In this document: positions 16,095 to 25,028 of the stretch, in pieces
Layout: each line of letters begins with the position of its first letter
Numbering within the stretch: position 1 is the first letter of the stretch
DNA from: Pseudoduganella danionis
GTDB lineage: Bacteria; Pseudomonadota; Gammaproteobacteria; Burkholderiales; Burkholderiaceae_D
Direction: 5' to 3'
NCBI RefSeq assembly: GCF_009720775.1
Contig: NZ_WNKW01000008.1
Span: 32,215-96,214 of the forward strand
Length of the DNA stretch: 64,000 nt
The notes under the pieces: generated by a model
What the model was told of the DNA's origin: nothing
Database searches by the model: none
Seen by the model: only the letters and a program-made list of their open reading frames with translations
Made by a program: the position numbers and the translations under genes

Positions 16095-17003
16095 ATGAAA
16101 CCCGCAATGGCAGGCGGCCCGTACAAGGTGCCGCGACAATCCGCAAGCTGGCGCGCGCCCGTGCTGGCGGCGGCAGTGCACGCCATTTTGCTGATGTTCC
16201 TGTGGGTAGGCGTGAGCTGGCAAAACAACACGCCGACCGAAGTGCAGGCAGAAATCTGGGATATGAAGGTGCAGGAAGCGGCGCCGCCCGCCCCGCCCGC
16301 GCCCGAAGCGGAAACCGAGCCGCAGCAGGAAGCCGACGCCGAACCGACGCCGCCACCACCTACGCCCGTAGCACCGCCACAAGAGCCTGATATCGCACTG
16401 GAACGCATTAAAGCGCGCGAAAAACTGGAACAGCAACAACTGGAAGCGGCCCGTCAGGCGAAGCTGAAGAAAGAAGCCGAAGAAAAACTGGCAAAACTGG
16501 AAGCCAAGCGACTGGCAGAAAAGAAAGAAGCGGAGCAAAAGGCCAAGCTGGCCAAGGAACAGGCCGAGAAAGACAAGAAGAAAACCGCCGCCGAGAAGCT
16601 GGCCAAGGAAAAAGCCGAGAAAGCAGAAAAAGCGGCCAAGGATAAGGCTTTTGCTGCCGAAATGCGCCGCATCACGGGCAATGCGGCCAAAGCCAGCACG
16701 GGAACGGCCGAGAGATCGACTGGGGGCAAGATTGATGGCGGCTATCAGGCCGCAATACGCGCCAAAATCAAGAGCAATCTGGTATATGGTACGGTAGACG
16801 ATACGCTCAGCGCCACCTACCAGATTACCCAGTTACCGACTGGCGAAATCATCGGCGTGCGCAAAATGAAAAGCAGCGGCTCGGCCGCTTACGATAGCGC
16901 GATCGAGAACGCGATTGCCAAATCGTCTCCACTACCGAAGAAAAAAGATGGTACGGTAGAGCGCGAATTTGTTGCCGATTTCAATATGAAGGATATGCAT
17001 TGA
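16095..17003 (+). CDS. tolA: Tol-Pal energy-transducing protein TolA
   Basis: Spans the periplasm to link the TolQR motor to TolB and Pal. It has one N-terminal membrane helix (APVLAAAVHAILLMFLWVGV), a Pro-rich linker with alternating Glu/Pro, a long Lys/Ala/Glu helix (about residues 95-190, rich in AEKKAEEK-type repeats) and a C-terminal TolA domain from about GGYQAAIRAKIKSN to the end. The helical domain is shorter than in E. coli. An in-frame GTG at 16086 is an alternative start; ATG 16095 is preferred by codon use alone. The stop overlaps tolB. Confidence 0.94.
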   Translation: MKPAMAGGPYKVPRQSASWRAPVLAAAVHAILLMFLWVGVSWQNNTPTEVQAEIWDMKVQEAAPPAPPAPEAETEPQQEADAEPTPPPPTPVAPPQEPDIALERIKAREKLEQQQLEAARQAKLKKEAEEKLAKLEAKRLAEKKEAEQKAKLAKEQAEKDKKKTAAEKLAKEKAEKAEKAAKDKAFAAEMRRITGNAAKASTGTAERSTGGKIDGGYQAAIRAKIKSNLVYGTVDDTLSATYQITQLPTGEIIGVRKMKSSGSAAYDSAIENAIAKSSPLPKKKDGTVEREFVADFNMKDMH

Positions 17004-18289
17004 TGTACACCATGAAAAAACTGAATCAGGTATTGCTGGCCACCGGTCTGGCCGCCAGCATGGCACTGTGCGGCTCGGCCCAGGCGCAGATGCGCATCGA
17101 AATTTCGGGCGTCGGCAGCAATCAGATTCCGGTTGCCGTGGCGGGTTTCGCCGATGAAGGTATTGCCCCACAACAGGTTTCCGCCATCATCAAGGCCGAC
17201 CTCGAACGTAGCGGTGCCTTCAAGCTGATCGATGCCGGTGTGATCACCAGCATGAACAACATTGATTACGCGAGCTGGAAAGCCAAGGGCGCCGACGCCC
17301 TCGTCATCGGTACGGTTGCCAAGGCCGCCAGCGGCGACTTCGAAGTGCGCTACAAGCTGCTCGACACCGTCAAACAGACGGAACTGTCGCAACTGGGCCT
17401 GTCGCGCTCGCCCCAGTACACGCGCCTGACCGCACACACCATCGCCGACGACATCTTCCTCAAGCTGACCGGCATCCGCGGTGCCTTCTCCACCCGCATT
17501 TCCTACGTCAAGGAATACGACAAGCGCCACTTCGAACTGCTGGTTGCCGATGCGGATGGCGAAGATGAACAGATGGCGCTGCGCTCGAATGAGCCTATCA
17601 TTTCGCCGTCGTGGTCGCCGGACGGCACCAAGGTCGCTTATGTTTCGTTCGAGCAAAAGAAACCCGTGGTCTATATCCAGAACCTGATCACGCGCGCGCG
17701 CACTGTGGTGGCCAATGAAAAAGGCAGTAACTCCTCGCCTGCCTGGTCGCCAGCCGGCAACAAGCTGGCCGTATCGCTGTCCAAAGATGGCCACACCCAG
17801 ATCTACACGGTCAATGTGGATGGCAGCAATCTGCGCCGCGTCTCGAACAGCAATGGCATCGATTCGGAAGCCCAGTTCTCGCCGGACGGCAGCAGCATCT
17901 ATTTCATGAGCGACCGCAGCGGCGGTCCGCAAATTTACCGCATGGGCGTGGACGGCAGCGATCCTAAGCGCATCACCTTCAGCGGCAACTACAATATCAG
18001 CCCGCGCATTTCGGCAGACGGCAAGACTCTGGCCTACATCTCCCGCCGCGATGGCAACTTCCAGCTTTACACTCTGGACCTGGCTACTGGCCAGGAACAG
18101 CGCCTGTCTGACAGCACCGACGACCAATACCCGAGCTTTGCGCCGAATGGCCGCTACATCATGTACGCCACGCAGGCAGGTGGCCGCAAATCGCTGGCTG
18201 TGGTATCGGTAGACGGACGTGTAAAACAACGCCTGACCACTCAGGCGGGCAATATCAAGGAGCCCACCTGGGGCCCGTTCATGCAGTAA
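17003..18289 (+). CDS. tolB: Tol-Pal periplasmic beta-propeller protein TolB
   Basis: Periplasmic protein that binds Pal and TolA. A signal peptide ends at GSAQA near residue 28. The N-terminal domain (about 30-160) is followed by the six-bladed propeller with repeated SPDGxxxxY motifs: SPSWSPDGTKVAY, SPAWSPAGNKLAV, EAQFSPDGSSIYF, SPRISADGKTLAY, YPSFAPNGRYIMY. The ATG overlaps the tolA stop as TGATG, so translation is coupled; a second ATG three codons on is also possible. Confidence 0.97.
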   Translation: MYTMKKLNQVLLATGLAASMALCGSAQAQMRIEISGVGSNQIPVAVAGFADEGIAPQQVSAIIKADLERSGAFKLIDAGVITSMNNIDYASWKAKGADALVIGTVAKAASGDFEVRYKLLDTVKQTELSQLGLSRSPQYTRLTAHTIADDIFLKLTGIRGAFSTRISYVKEYDKRHFELLVADADGEDEQMALRSNEPIISPSWSPDGTKVAYVSFEQKKPVVYIQNLITRARTVVANEKGSNSSPAWSPAGNKLAVSLSKDGHTQIYTVNVDGSNLRRVSNSNGIDSEAQFSPDGSSIYFMSDRSGGPQIYRMGVDGSDPKRITFSGNYNISPRISADGKTLAYISRRDGNFQLYTLDLATGQEQRLSDSTDDQYPSFAPNGRYIMYATQAGGRKSLAVVSVDGRVKQRLTTQAGNIKEPTWGPFMQ

Positions 18290-18314
18290 TGACTAATCCA
18301 TCTAGGAGCAACCC

Positions 18315-18848
18315 ATGCGCAAACTCAGCAGCTTAGCTTTCGTTGTCACCACCGCCGCCATTCTGTCGGCATGCTCGACCAGCGGCGTCAAAATTAGCGA
18401 CCCAGCACCAGTCGTCGAGCGTCCAGTCGAACAGAAAACCACCCCGGCGGCGGACACCCGTGCCGTACAACCGGTAGAAACCAAATCGCTGGATCCGCTG
18501 GATGATCCAAAAGGCGTGCTGGCCAACCGCAGCGTGTACTTCGACTTCGACAGCTATGTCGTGCGTGAAGATGGCAAGCCAGTGGTAGAAAACCACTCGG
18601 CCTATCTGGGCAAGAACAAAGCCCGTTCGATTCTGATCCAAGGTAACACCGACGAACGCGGCGGCGCTGAGTACAATCTGGCGCTGGGTCAAAAACGTGC
18701 CGAAGCCGTACGCAAAGCCATGACCACCCTGGGCGTAGCAGAAGGCCAGATCGAAGCTGTCTCGCTGGGCAAGGAAAAACCTAAAGCCAGCGGCTCGAAC
18801 GAAGAAGCCTGGGCACAGAACCGTCGCGCAGACATCGTCTACAAGTAA
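18315..18848 (+). CDS. pal: Peptidoglycan-associated lipoprotein Pal
   Basis: Outer-membrane lipoprotein that grips peptidoglycan and TolB. The lipobox is LSAC with Cys20. The OmpA-like domain begins with SVYFDFDSYVV and holds the DAP-binding motif GNTDERGGAEYNLALGQKRAEAVR, with the last conserved Arg in AQNRRADIVY. 177 residues. The start follows the Shine-Dalgarno AGGAG. A terminator 40 bp downstream closes the main tol operon. Confidence 0.97.
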   Translation: MRKLSSLAFVVTTAAILSACSTSGVKISDPAPVVERPVEQKTTPAADTRAVQPVETKSLDPLDDPKGVLANRSVYFDFDSYVVREDGKPVVENHSAYLGKNKARSILIQGNTDERGGAEYNLALGQKRAEAVRKAMTTLGVAEGQIEAVSLGKEKPKASGSNEEAWAQNRRADIVYK

Positions 18849-18887
18849 TCAAAAGCACTACCTTTTTGCCGGGTGACAGGCATAATA

Positions 18888-18930
18888 CGGGGCAGCCTAC
18901 GGATTTACCGTTGGCTGCCCCGTTTTCCTT
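18888..18930 (+). terminator. Rho-independent terminator between pal and cpoB
   Basis: Ten-base arms CGGGGCAGCC and GGCTGCCCCG enclose a 15-nt loop and are followed by TTTT. It would attenuate read-through from the tol operon into cpoB. Confidence 0.82.
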
Positions 18931-18955
18931 TTAGAAGAGTGTGAAAGTGCCCGAC

Positions 18956-19711
18956 ATGAAGAAATTCTCCAAATCCGGCCTGAGCGCCGCCCTGCTGGCC
19001 GCACTGACCTGGCTGCCACTGCAAGCCCACGCCGGCCTTTTCGACGACGATGAAGCGCGCCGCGCCCTGCTCGACCTGCGCACCAAGGTAGAAGCCATGC
19101 GCGCCGAACTGAATACCCGCCTCGATACCAAATCCGACAAATCCAGCACGCTCGACCTGGTCAGCCAGAACGAGATGACGCTGCAGGAAGTGGCCAAGCT
19201 GCGTGGCCAGATCGAGGTGCTGGCGAATGAACTGGCGAATACCCAGAAGCGCCAGAAAGACTTTTACGTCGATCTCGACAACCGCCTGCGCAAGCTGGAA
19301 CCGCGTGAAGTAGTGATTGACGGCAAATCCAGCCAGGTCGATCCGGCGGAGCAGAAAAATTACGAAGCCGCCATGCTCATCTTCAAGTCGGGCGACTACA
19401 AAGCGGCCGGCAATGCCTTCACCGACTTCGTCGCGCGCTTCCCTAACTCCAGCTACGCCGCCAGTGCACAGTATTACCTGGGCAGCTCTTACTATGCCCA
19501 GCGCGACTGCAAGAGCGCGATCAATGCCCAGTTGCTGGTTCTGAAAAACTATCAGGACAGCCCGAAAGCCCCCGATGCGATGCTGAATATCGCTAGCTGC
19601 CAGATCGAGCTCAAGGACAAAGCTGCCAAGAAAACTTTGCAGGATCTGATCAAGAACTATCCTGACTCGCCCGCCGCCGCCGCCGCAAAAGATCGCCTGA
19701 ACGGTAAATAA
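18956..19711 (+). CDS. cpoB: Cell-division coordinator CpoB (YbgF)
   Basis: Periplasmic protein that couples the Tol machine to PBP1B during septal wall growth. It has a signal peptide ending LPLQAHA, an N-terminal coiled coil (about residues 30-100, with DLRTKVEAMRAELNTRLDTK) for trimerisation, and three TPR repeats: YEAAMLIFKSGDYKAAGNAF, YAASAQYYLGSSYYAQRDCKSA and APDAMLNIASCQIEL. A GTG at 18941 is an alternative start. Last protein gene of the Tol-Pal locus, before the tRNA-Lys pair. Confidence 0.93.
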   Translation: MKKFSKSGLSAALLAALTWLPLQAHAGLFDDDEARRALLDLRTKVEAMRAELNTRLDTKSDKSSTLDLVSQNEMTLQEVAKLRGQIEVLANELANTQKRQKDFYVDLDNRLRKLEPREVVIDGKSSQVDPAEQKNYEAAMLIFKSGDYKAAGNAFTDFVARFPNSSYAASAQYYLGSSYYAQRDCKSAINAQLLVLKNYQDSPKAPDAMLNIASCQIELKDKAAKKTLQDLIKNYPDSPAAAAAKDRLNGK

Positions 19712-19725
19712 TTACCGCGGGGCAT

Positions 19726-19754
19726 TTGACAGAACAGTTAAATTGCCCCATAAT
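19726..19754 (+). promoter_or_regulatory. Strong sigma-70 promoter for the tRNA-Lys pair
   Basis: A perfect -35 TTGACA (19726-19731) is separated by 17 bp from CATAAT (19749-19754). Transcription would start about 7 bp before the first tRNA. Confidence 0.85.
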
Positions 19755-19767
19755 CTTGCTTCTTCGG

Positions 19768-19843
19768 GGGTCGTTAGCTCAGCTGGTAGAGCAGCGGACT
19801 TTTAATCCGTTGGTCGCAGGTTCGAATCCCGCACGGCCTACCA
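19768..19843 (+). tRNA. tRNA-Lys (anticodon TTT), copy 1
   Basis: A 76-nt cloverleaf with the CCA end encoded. Acceptor arms GGGTCGT and ACGGCCT pair with one G-T and one T-G wobble. The D arm has AGCTGGTAGA, the anticodon loop CTTTTAA gives anticodon TTT at 19801-19803, and the T arm holds GGTTCGAATCC. Confidence 0.98.
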
Positions 19844-19854
19844 CCGAAGCCCTT

Positions 19855-19930
19855 GGGTCGTTAGCTCAGCTGGTAGAGCAGCGGACTTTTAATCCGTTGG
19901 TCGCAGGTTCGAATCCCGCACGGCCTACCA
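19855..19930 (+). tRNA. tRNA-Lys (anticodon TTT), copy 2
   Basis: Base-for-base copy of the preceding tRNA after an 11-nt spacer; both would be processed from one transcript. CCA is encoded. Confidence 0.98.
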
Positions 19931-19939
19931 AGATTCATC

Positions 19940-19976
19940 AAAAAAGCCTACAAGCTTCGGTTTGTGGGCTTTTTTG
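19940..19976 (+). terminator. Rho-independent terminator of the tRNA-Lys pair
   Basis: The arms AAAAAAGCCTACAA and TTTGTGGGCTTTTTT enclose a GCTTCGG-type loop and end in a T-run, 10 bp after the second tRNA. Confidence 0.9.
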
Positions 19977-20142
19977 TTTGTCCCCGCTCTCTGCTTGCTC
20001 GGAAAATATCGCACCCTCCTCTGGACAGGTATGCGACCAAGCCCATCCGGCGCAAACAACAAGCACTATAATAACTACTCAAGCCACGACCGAAGTAAAC
20101 GGGCCACAAAAATCGCGCAGCACCTTTTAAAGGCGGCAAACG

Positions 20143-21867
20143 ATGAAAATCCTGAAGAATGCCTTGCTCGGCTGTTTCGTCCTCATCCTGGTTGCATGTG
20201 GTGGCACGTCGACGCCGCCCAGCGCCGCCAAAATTGCCGGCGCAATGCGCTCCGGTGGCCCGATCATTGCCGGTGACAGCTACAACGACGTCGTCCAGCA
20301 AATCTATGTTGCCTACTTCGGCCGGCCAGCAGATGCGGGCGGCCTCACATACTATGAAAATACCCTGGTCAATGCGGCGGCGCCCACCACGCTGCAAGGC
20401 TTGCTCGGCGCCTACTATAGCAACGCGGCCGTCAAGGCCGTGGTCGACTCGTTTGGCACCAGCGCCGAATCCGCAGCCTTGTACAACGGTAACACCAGCG
20501 CTTTCGTCACGGCCATCTACCAGTACACGTTCAACCGCCCGCCCGATGCCGCAGGTCTGAATTACTGGTCCAATCTGATCGACAGCGGTGCCGTCACCCG
20601 CGGTAATGCGGCCCTCTCGATCATGGCGGGCGCCCAGAGTACGGATGCAACCATCGTGGCGAACAAGACGCGCGCGGCCAGCAATTTCACCGTCGCGCTC
20701 GATTCCAGCCTCAAGCAAGCGAGCTACAGTGGCCTGGCCGCCAACGTCGTGGCGCGTACCATGCTCAGCCAGGTCAATGAATCCACCAACCAGACAGCCT
20801 TTCTCAATACTATCAATCAGACGATAGACAAACTGGTCACCAACTACACGACGCCGCCACCAAGCGTGAGCAACTATTCGCCATCCACGGCAACGGCCGG
20901 CTACCCGACCACTTTCACTTTCACCGGCAGCAACTTGGTGGCAGGCATGAGTTTCAGCCTGAATGGCTGCTACTCGGCCTACGAAGTCTATGGCGGCACT
21001 AGCACGCAGCGCCAGTTCAACTGCGTGCCTCAAAATCCCGGCACCTATTCCGGCACACTGCGCAGCTCGGCCAACGGCAGCGTTCTCGGCACGTTTACCG
21101 TGACGGTGTATGCGCCCCAGCCTGGCACTAGCGGTGGCGACTACAGCACCAGCTTCTCGATCGGCGAAAGTAGCGAAGCATCGTTTGTCCTGACCGGTGC
21201 CAACCCGCGGCACCTGAGTACCAGCGACACGTTCACCATTACCAGTACGGAAACGGTGTGGGCCTTCACGGCGGCCCAATACGCCGTCAATATCTATGCC
21301 TTGGACGCCACCAATGCCCAGCTCTTCCTCAACGGCCAGGCCTTCCAGGGCTATCTGCTGTGCGGCACCCAGGGCTCGACCGGCATGTGCTTCCCGACCC
21401 TGCCAGCGGGAAAATATTGGATAGGTACCGTGCCCAACCAGACCATCTTTTCCAGCTATTCCAATCCGGTCTATCATGAGGTCTCGACCAACCACAAGCT
21501 GTCGCGCTGGTACCAGAATGACAGCGTAGGCATGTATGCCGGAGGCAACCCCGGCGCGTGGAAATCTCAGGGCTTCACCATACCCTCGAATGCCGTGCGC
21601 GCTTATATCGAAACGGAAGGTTATGGCGGAAAATTTGTCGTCATGACGCCGGCCCAGTACAACAGTTTTGCCGCAGCCTATCCGAATGGCTTCTTCAGCG
21701 GCAGCTATTCCTACATATACGCGTGCGGTGAAACCAGCGGTAACCCTGATATTGAAATCGAATGCGAGCTCAAGTTACCTGCGGGCTCCTACTATCTGGT
21801 CTGGTTCAACGACACCCGCGGCTGGGCCGGAAGCGCGGCCAATATTGCTTTCTACCTGCCACAATAA
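20143..21867 (+). CDS. DUF4214-domain lipoprotein with IPT/TIG-like domain
   Basis: Secreted lipoprotein of 574 residues: signal peptide with lipobox LVAC (Cys19). A DUF4214 domain covers about residues 45-230, with YNDVVQQIYVAYFGRPADAGG and the related YQYTFNRPPDAAGLNYW. Residues 248-330 (VSNYSPSTATAGYPTTFTFTGSNLVAGMSF) resemble an IPT/TIG immunoglobulin-like fold. The last 240 residues are Gly/Ser/Tyr-rich beta-type sequence with several Cys, and I cannot assign them. DUF4214 is frequent in exported proteins but has no known biochemical role. It is paralogous in its N-terminal third to the next gene. A TATAAT at 20067 may be its -10 element. Confidence 0.8.
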   Translation: MKILKNALLGCFVLILVACGGTSTPPSAAKIAGAMRSGGPIIAGDSYNDVVQQIYVAYFGRPADAGGLTYYENTLVNAAAPTTLQGLLGAYYSNAAVKAVVDSFGTSAESAALYNGNTSAFVTAIYQYTFNRPPDAAGLNYWSNLIDSGAVTRGNAALSIMAGAQSTDATIVANKTRAASNFTVALDSSLKQASYSGLAANVVARTMLSQVNESTNQTAFLNTINQTIDKLVTNYTTPPPSVSNYSPSTATAGYPTTFTFTGSNLVAGMSFSLNGCYSAYEVYGGTSTQRQFNCVPQNPGTYSGTLRSSANGSVLGTFTVTVYAPQPGTSGGDYSTSFSIGESSEASFVLTGANPRHLSTSDTFTITSTETVWAFTAAQYAVNIYALDATNAQLFLNGQAFQGYLLCGTQGSTGMCFPTLPAGKYWIGTVPNQTIFSSYSNPVYHEVSTNHKLSRWYQNDSVGMYAGGNPGAWKSQGFTIPSNAVRAYIETEGYGGKFVVMTPAQYNSFAAAYPNGFFSGSYSYIYACGETSGNPDIEIECELKLPAGSYYLVWFNDTRGWAGSAANIAFYLPQ

Positions 21868-22085
21868 ACCCGCCCCCCCCCCACCAAGAAGTTCCGCACA
21901 AACAGCCGAGATGCACTCGCCCTGCTCGCCGAGGCCACAGGCCACGGCGAGGCTGCGCACCGCCTGGCGTAGGGGTACAGCCACCGCTGCCGCCTAAAGA
22001 ACTGCTCGCTTGCCGATAGCATGCTAAAATTTTGACAACATAATCCATTAGACCATTTTGCATTGGCTGCCTCGGGAGAATAACG

Positions 22086-23999
22086 ATGTCGAACAAGTTT
22101 GCGATCATGCTCATGCCGCTCATACTCAGCGCTTGCGGCAGCGGTGAACCGCCCGCGCCAGCTCAAGCACGCACGGCCATGCAGGCACGTCTGGCGCCAA
22201 GCGCGGCCGTTGCCAGCGCCGACTTTACGCAAATTGTGCAGATGGTTTATGTGGGCTATTTCGGTCGGCCCGCCGATCCAGCCGGGCTGGCCTTTTACGC
22301 CCAACTGTATGCCAGCAATGGGGCGCCCAGCAGCTTCCGCACGTTCAGCGACAGCTATGCCAGCAACCCAGTGGTCCGCCTGGCCATCGATACGCTCGCC
22401 AACAGTCAGGAATCGCGCGAACTCTATCCGGGCAATAGTGACGTCTTTATCACCGCCATCTACCGCAATCTGTTTAATCGGACGCCCGACAGTGCCGGCC
22501 TGCAATACTGGACGCAATTGCTCGATGCGGGCACCATCACGCGCGGCGGCGCCGCCCTGGCCATCATGGCAGGCGCCGTTTCGTCCGACCTGGAGATCAT
22601 CGACAACAAGACCGTGCTGGCCACCTCGTTCACGGCTACGCTCAACACCCCCGCCCGCATTGCCACGTATAACGGCATGTCCGCCAATATTGAAGTGCGC
22701 GACGCGCTGCAAAAAGTCGCCACGCGTAAAGACGCGCTGACGCAGTCCCAGGTGCTGGAAGAACTGGTTCGGGCTCGGCTGGCCGCCGCGCCGCCGGCGG
22801 GCGCGCCCGCTGCGCCCATCATCGGCACTGCACTGGCCGGCGATGGCCTGGCTATCCTGCCTTTTACAGCGCCAGCCGCGGGCGCACAGCTAGTCATGAA
22901 CTATAACGCGATCTGCATAGGCGACGGCAGCGTCAAATGGAGCGCCGCCCTGACCAGCCCCGCCATCATCACCGGGCTGCCGAACGGCGTGCCGCATACC
23001 TGCGCGATTCAGGCCAGCAATAGCGCTGGCACAGGCCCGGTTTCCACCAGCGTGACGATTACCCCTGCCGCAACGGCCTCGCTCTGGAGCGCGCCCAGCA
23101 ATCTGCGCGCAACAGGCCTCGCGACCAGTAGCGCAGGCCGTGCCTTCCTCGAGTTCACGCCGCCGCCGCGCGTGGACAACGCCTTGCCAGCCGGCTATCT
23201 TGCCAGTTGCAGCAGCAACGGCGAACTGCGCTATGGCTATGGCGACAGCGCGCGGATAGTGGTCGAAGGCTTGCGCAACAGTACGCAATACCGCTGCGCC
23301 GTCCGGGCGCTCGGCCCCGGCATGGGCCCCGAGTCGGCCAGCGTCCCGGTCGACATTCCGGCCGCCAACAACAACACCATCCGCTTTGTCTACGCAATTC
23401 CTGCCGACCGCAGCTACAACCCGAGCTGGTTCCGCGCAATCCAGGCAGCGGCGCCCGATCTGCAACAATGGTACAAATCCCAGCTTGGTGGCGCGAGCTT
23501 TACTGTCGCAGCGATCGAGCCGCAAATCTGTATGCTGCCGAGTCCATCCAGTGCCTATTTCAGCACCAATACCTGGAATACCGTCAGCAATGACCTGCGC
23601 ACCTATTGCGGCCTGGACTACAGCCGCAGCGATATCGACTGGATCGTCTACGCCGATGTACTGCATGACGTGAACACGCCGGGCCGTCTCGGCGCCGGCA
23701 CCAGCGGCCTGGCCATGCTGCCGCGCCAGGACCTCGAAGGCCTGGGCGGCGCCCCTTGCACAGTCTCGGATGAAGGCGTCACTTACTGCTTCCCGCAGAC
23801 CCGCTGGCTGGGAGGCGCTGTGCATGAAATCGCGCACACGCTGGGCGTGCCCCATCCGGCCGGCTGCGACAGCGGACTGCCGGCCTGTGATAGCCAGGCC
23901 GCCAATTCGATTATGTGGGCCGGTTACACCAACTATCCCAACAGCTATTTCGTTGCCGAATCAAAAGCCAGCTTGCTGAACTCTCGTTTCATACGCTGA
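22086..23999 (+). CDS. DUF4214-domain lipoprotein with C-terminal metzincin-like protease
   Basis: 637-residue lipoprotein, lipobox LSAC (Cys17). The DUF4214 domain (about 45-230) has FTQIVQMVYVGYFGRPADPAG and IYRNLFNRTPDSAGLQYW. Two fibronectin-III-like modules follow, about 240-330 and 336-430. The last 200 residues begin IRFVYAIPADRSYNPSWFRAI and contain the zinc protease motif HEIAHTLGVPH at 580-590 (His580, Glu581, His584, His590), then NSIMWAGY, which fits a metzincin Met-turn. It is probably a surface-tethered metalloprotease, with the other domains for binding. No maturation partner is encoded nearby. Confidence 0.82.
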   Translation: MSNKFAIMLMPLILSACGSGEPPAPAQARTAMQARLAPSAAVASADFTQIVQMVYVGYFGRPADPAGLAFYAQLYASNGAPSSFRTFSDSYASNPVVRLAIDTLANSQESRELYPGNSDVFITAIYRNLFNRTPDSAGLQYWTQLLDAGTITRGGAALAIMAGAVSSDLEIIDNKTVLATSFTATLNTPARIATYNGMSANIEVRDALQKVATRKDALTQSQVLEELVRARLAAAPPAGAPAAPIIGTALAGDGLAILPFTAPAAGAQLVMNYNAICIGDGSVKWSAALTSPAIITGLPNGVPHTCAIQASNSAGTGPVSTSVTITPAATASLWSAPSNLRATGLATSSAGRAFLEFTPPPRVDNALPAGYLASCSSNGELRYGYGDSARIVVEGLRNSTQYRCAVRALGPGMGPESASVPVDIPAANNNTIRFVYAIPADRSYNPSWFRAIQAAAPDLQQWYKSQLGGASFTVAAIEPQICMLPSPSSAYFSTNTWNTVSNDLRTYCGLDYSRSDIDWIVYADVLHDVNTPGRLGAGTSGLAMLPRQDLEGLGGAPCTVSDEGVTYCFPQTRWLGGAVHEIAHTLGVPHPAGCDSGLPACDSQAANSIMWAGYTNYPNSYFVAESKASLLNSRFIR

Positions 24000-24012
24000 C
24001 CAGCAGCACTAT

Positions 24013-24912
24013 TCACACGGACAGCGTCTCCCGTGCCGCCTGCCGGATGGCTTGTGCGGCCGGATGGCTGATGCGCCGCTCGGGCGTAATGGCATAGACT
24101 TGCTCGCGCAAGCTGGGAATGCTGCCGAGTAGCTGCACGTCGTACTGGGCGCAAATGGTGGCGGCTATCGCAGCCGGTGCAAAGAACAGCCCGGCACCGG
24201 CCTGGCCGAAGGCCTTCAGCATGGCGCTATCGTCAAACTCGCCTATCACATGCGGGCGCGCCACATGCCGGTGCAACCACTGCAGCAGGCGCGCGTGCAC
24301 GGCGAAATCTTCCCCCGGTAGCAGCAATGGCGCCCCACTTAGGCAGGCGGGAAAAGTCCCTTGTAACTGATGCGCCAGCGCTGGCGCGCCAAACACGCCG
24401 AGCTCGCTCTCGCCGAGCAAATGGTTATAGCCGCGTACGCTCAAATGACTAGGCATGGCGCGGTCAGCAATGATCAGATCCAGCTTGTGTACGGCCATAT
24501 CCGCCAGCAGGGCTGCCAGCCTGCCTTCACGGCAGATCAGGCGGGTCGCTTGTGGCAGCGCCAGCGCGGGTGCCACCAGCCGGCAAGCCACCGCCTTCGA
24601 CACGGCATCCGCGACGCCGACGCGAAAGATGCTTAGCTGTGGCGTAGTCTGGTCCTTGACCACGGCCAGCAAGGCGTCGCCTGCACTGAACACATCGTCG
24701 GCATGGCGCAGCACGCGCTGGCCCGTCTCGGTCAGCTCTAGCCTGCGCCCGACGCGCTGAAACAGCTCGACCCCAAGCGTTGCAGCAAATTCGCTGAGCT
24801 GTCCCGAAATCGACTGCGGCGTCAGATGCAGCTCTCTGGCCGCCTTGGCGATACTGCCGCAGCGCGCCACCATCCAGAAATAACGCAGGTGCTTGTAGTT
24901 GAGTGCCGCCAT
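24013..24912 (-). CDS. nhaR: LysR-family regulator, NhaR type
   Basis: DNA-binding LysR regulator of 299 residues. The winged helix is at about residues 3-62: LNYKHLRYFWMVARCGSIAKAARELHLTPQSISGQL, which is the NhaR-type N-terminus. The effector domain follows, with LIIADRAMPSHLSVRGYNHLLGE, typical for NhaR, which responds to sodium and controls the NhaA antiporter in E. coli. AAAGGA lies 6 bp before the chosen ATG; a second ATG two codons upstream would sit too close. Divergent from the HPF-terC operon, whose promoter carries a matching operator. Confidence 0.9.
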   Translation of the reverse strand: MAALNYKHLRYFWMVARCGSIAKAARELHLTPQSISGQLSEFAATLGVELFQRVGRRLELTETGQRVLRHADDVFSAGDALLAVVKDQTTPQLSIFRVGVADAVSKAVACRLVAPALALPQATRLICREGRLAALLADMAVHKLDLIIADRAMPSHLSVRGYNHLLGESELGVFGAPALAHQLQGTFPACLSGAPLLLPGEDFAVHARLLQWLHRHVARPHVIGEFDDSAMLKAFGQAGAGLFFAPAAIAATICAQYDVQLLGSIPSLREQVYAITPERRISHPAAQAIRQAARETLSV

Positions 24913-24959
24913 GACCATCCTTTCTATACATCGGATTATTCGATGATTTGTGAAAGTAT

Positions 24960-24995
24960 ATTCGAATTGTACGAATGGTTGAGTGTCCCTATTAT
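24960..24995 (+). promoter_or_regulatory. Promoter with LysR-type operator for the HPF-TerC operon
   Basis: The inverted repeat ATTCG-N7-CGAAT (24960-24976) contains a classical T-N11-A LysR box. It overlaps TTGTAC (24967-24972), which stands 17 bp before TATTAT (24990-24995). NhaR bound here could regulate the plus-strand operon directly. Confidence 0.65.
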
Positions 24996-25028
24996 GAGTT
25001 CTGTCATTCACTACGAAAGGAAATGATC

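Noticed and set aside
19768..24012. Mobile island integrated at tRNA-Lys
   Set aside because: No integrase, no direct repeat of the tRNA 3' end downstream, and no composition break that I can see; only an islet is suggested.
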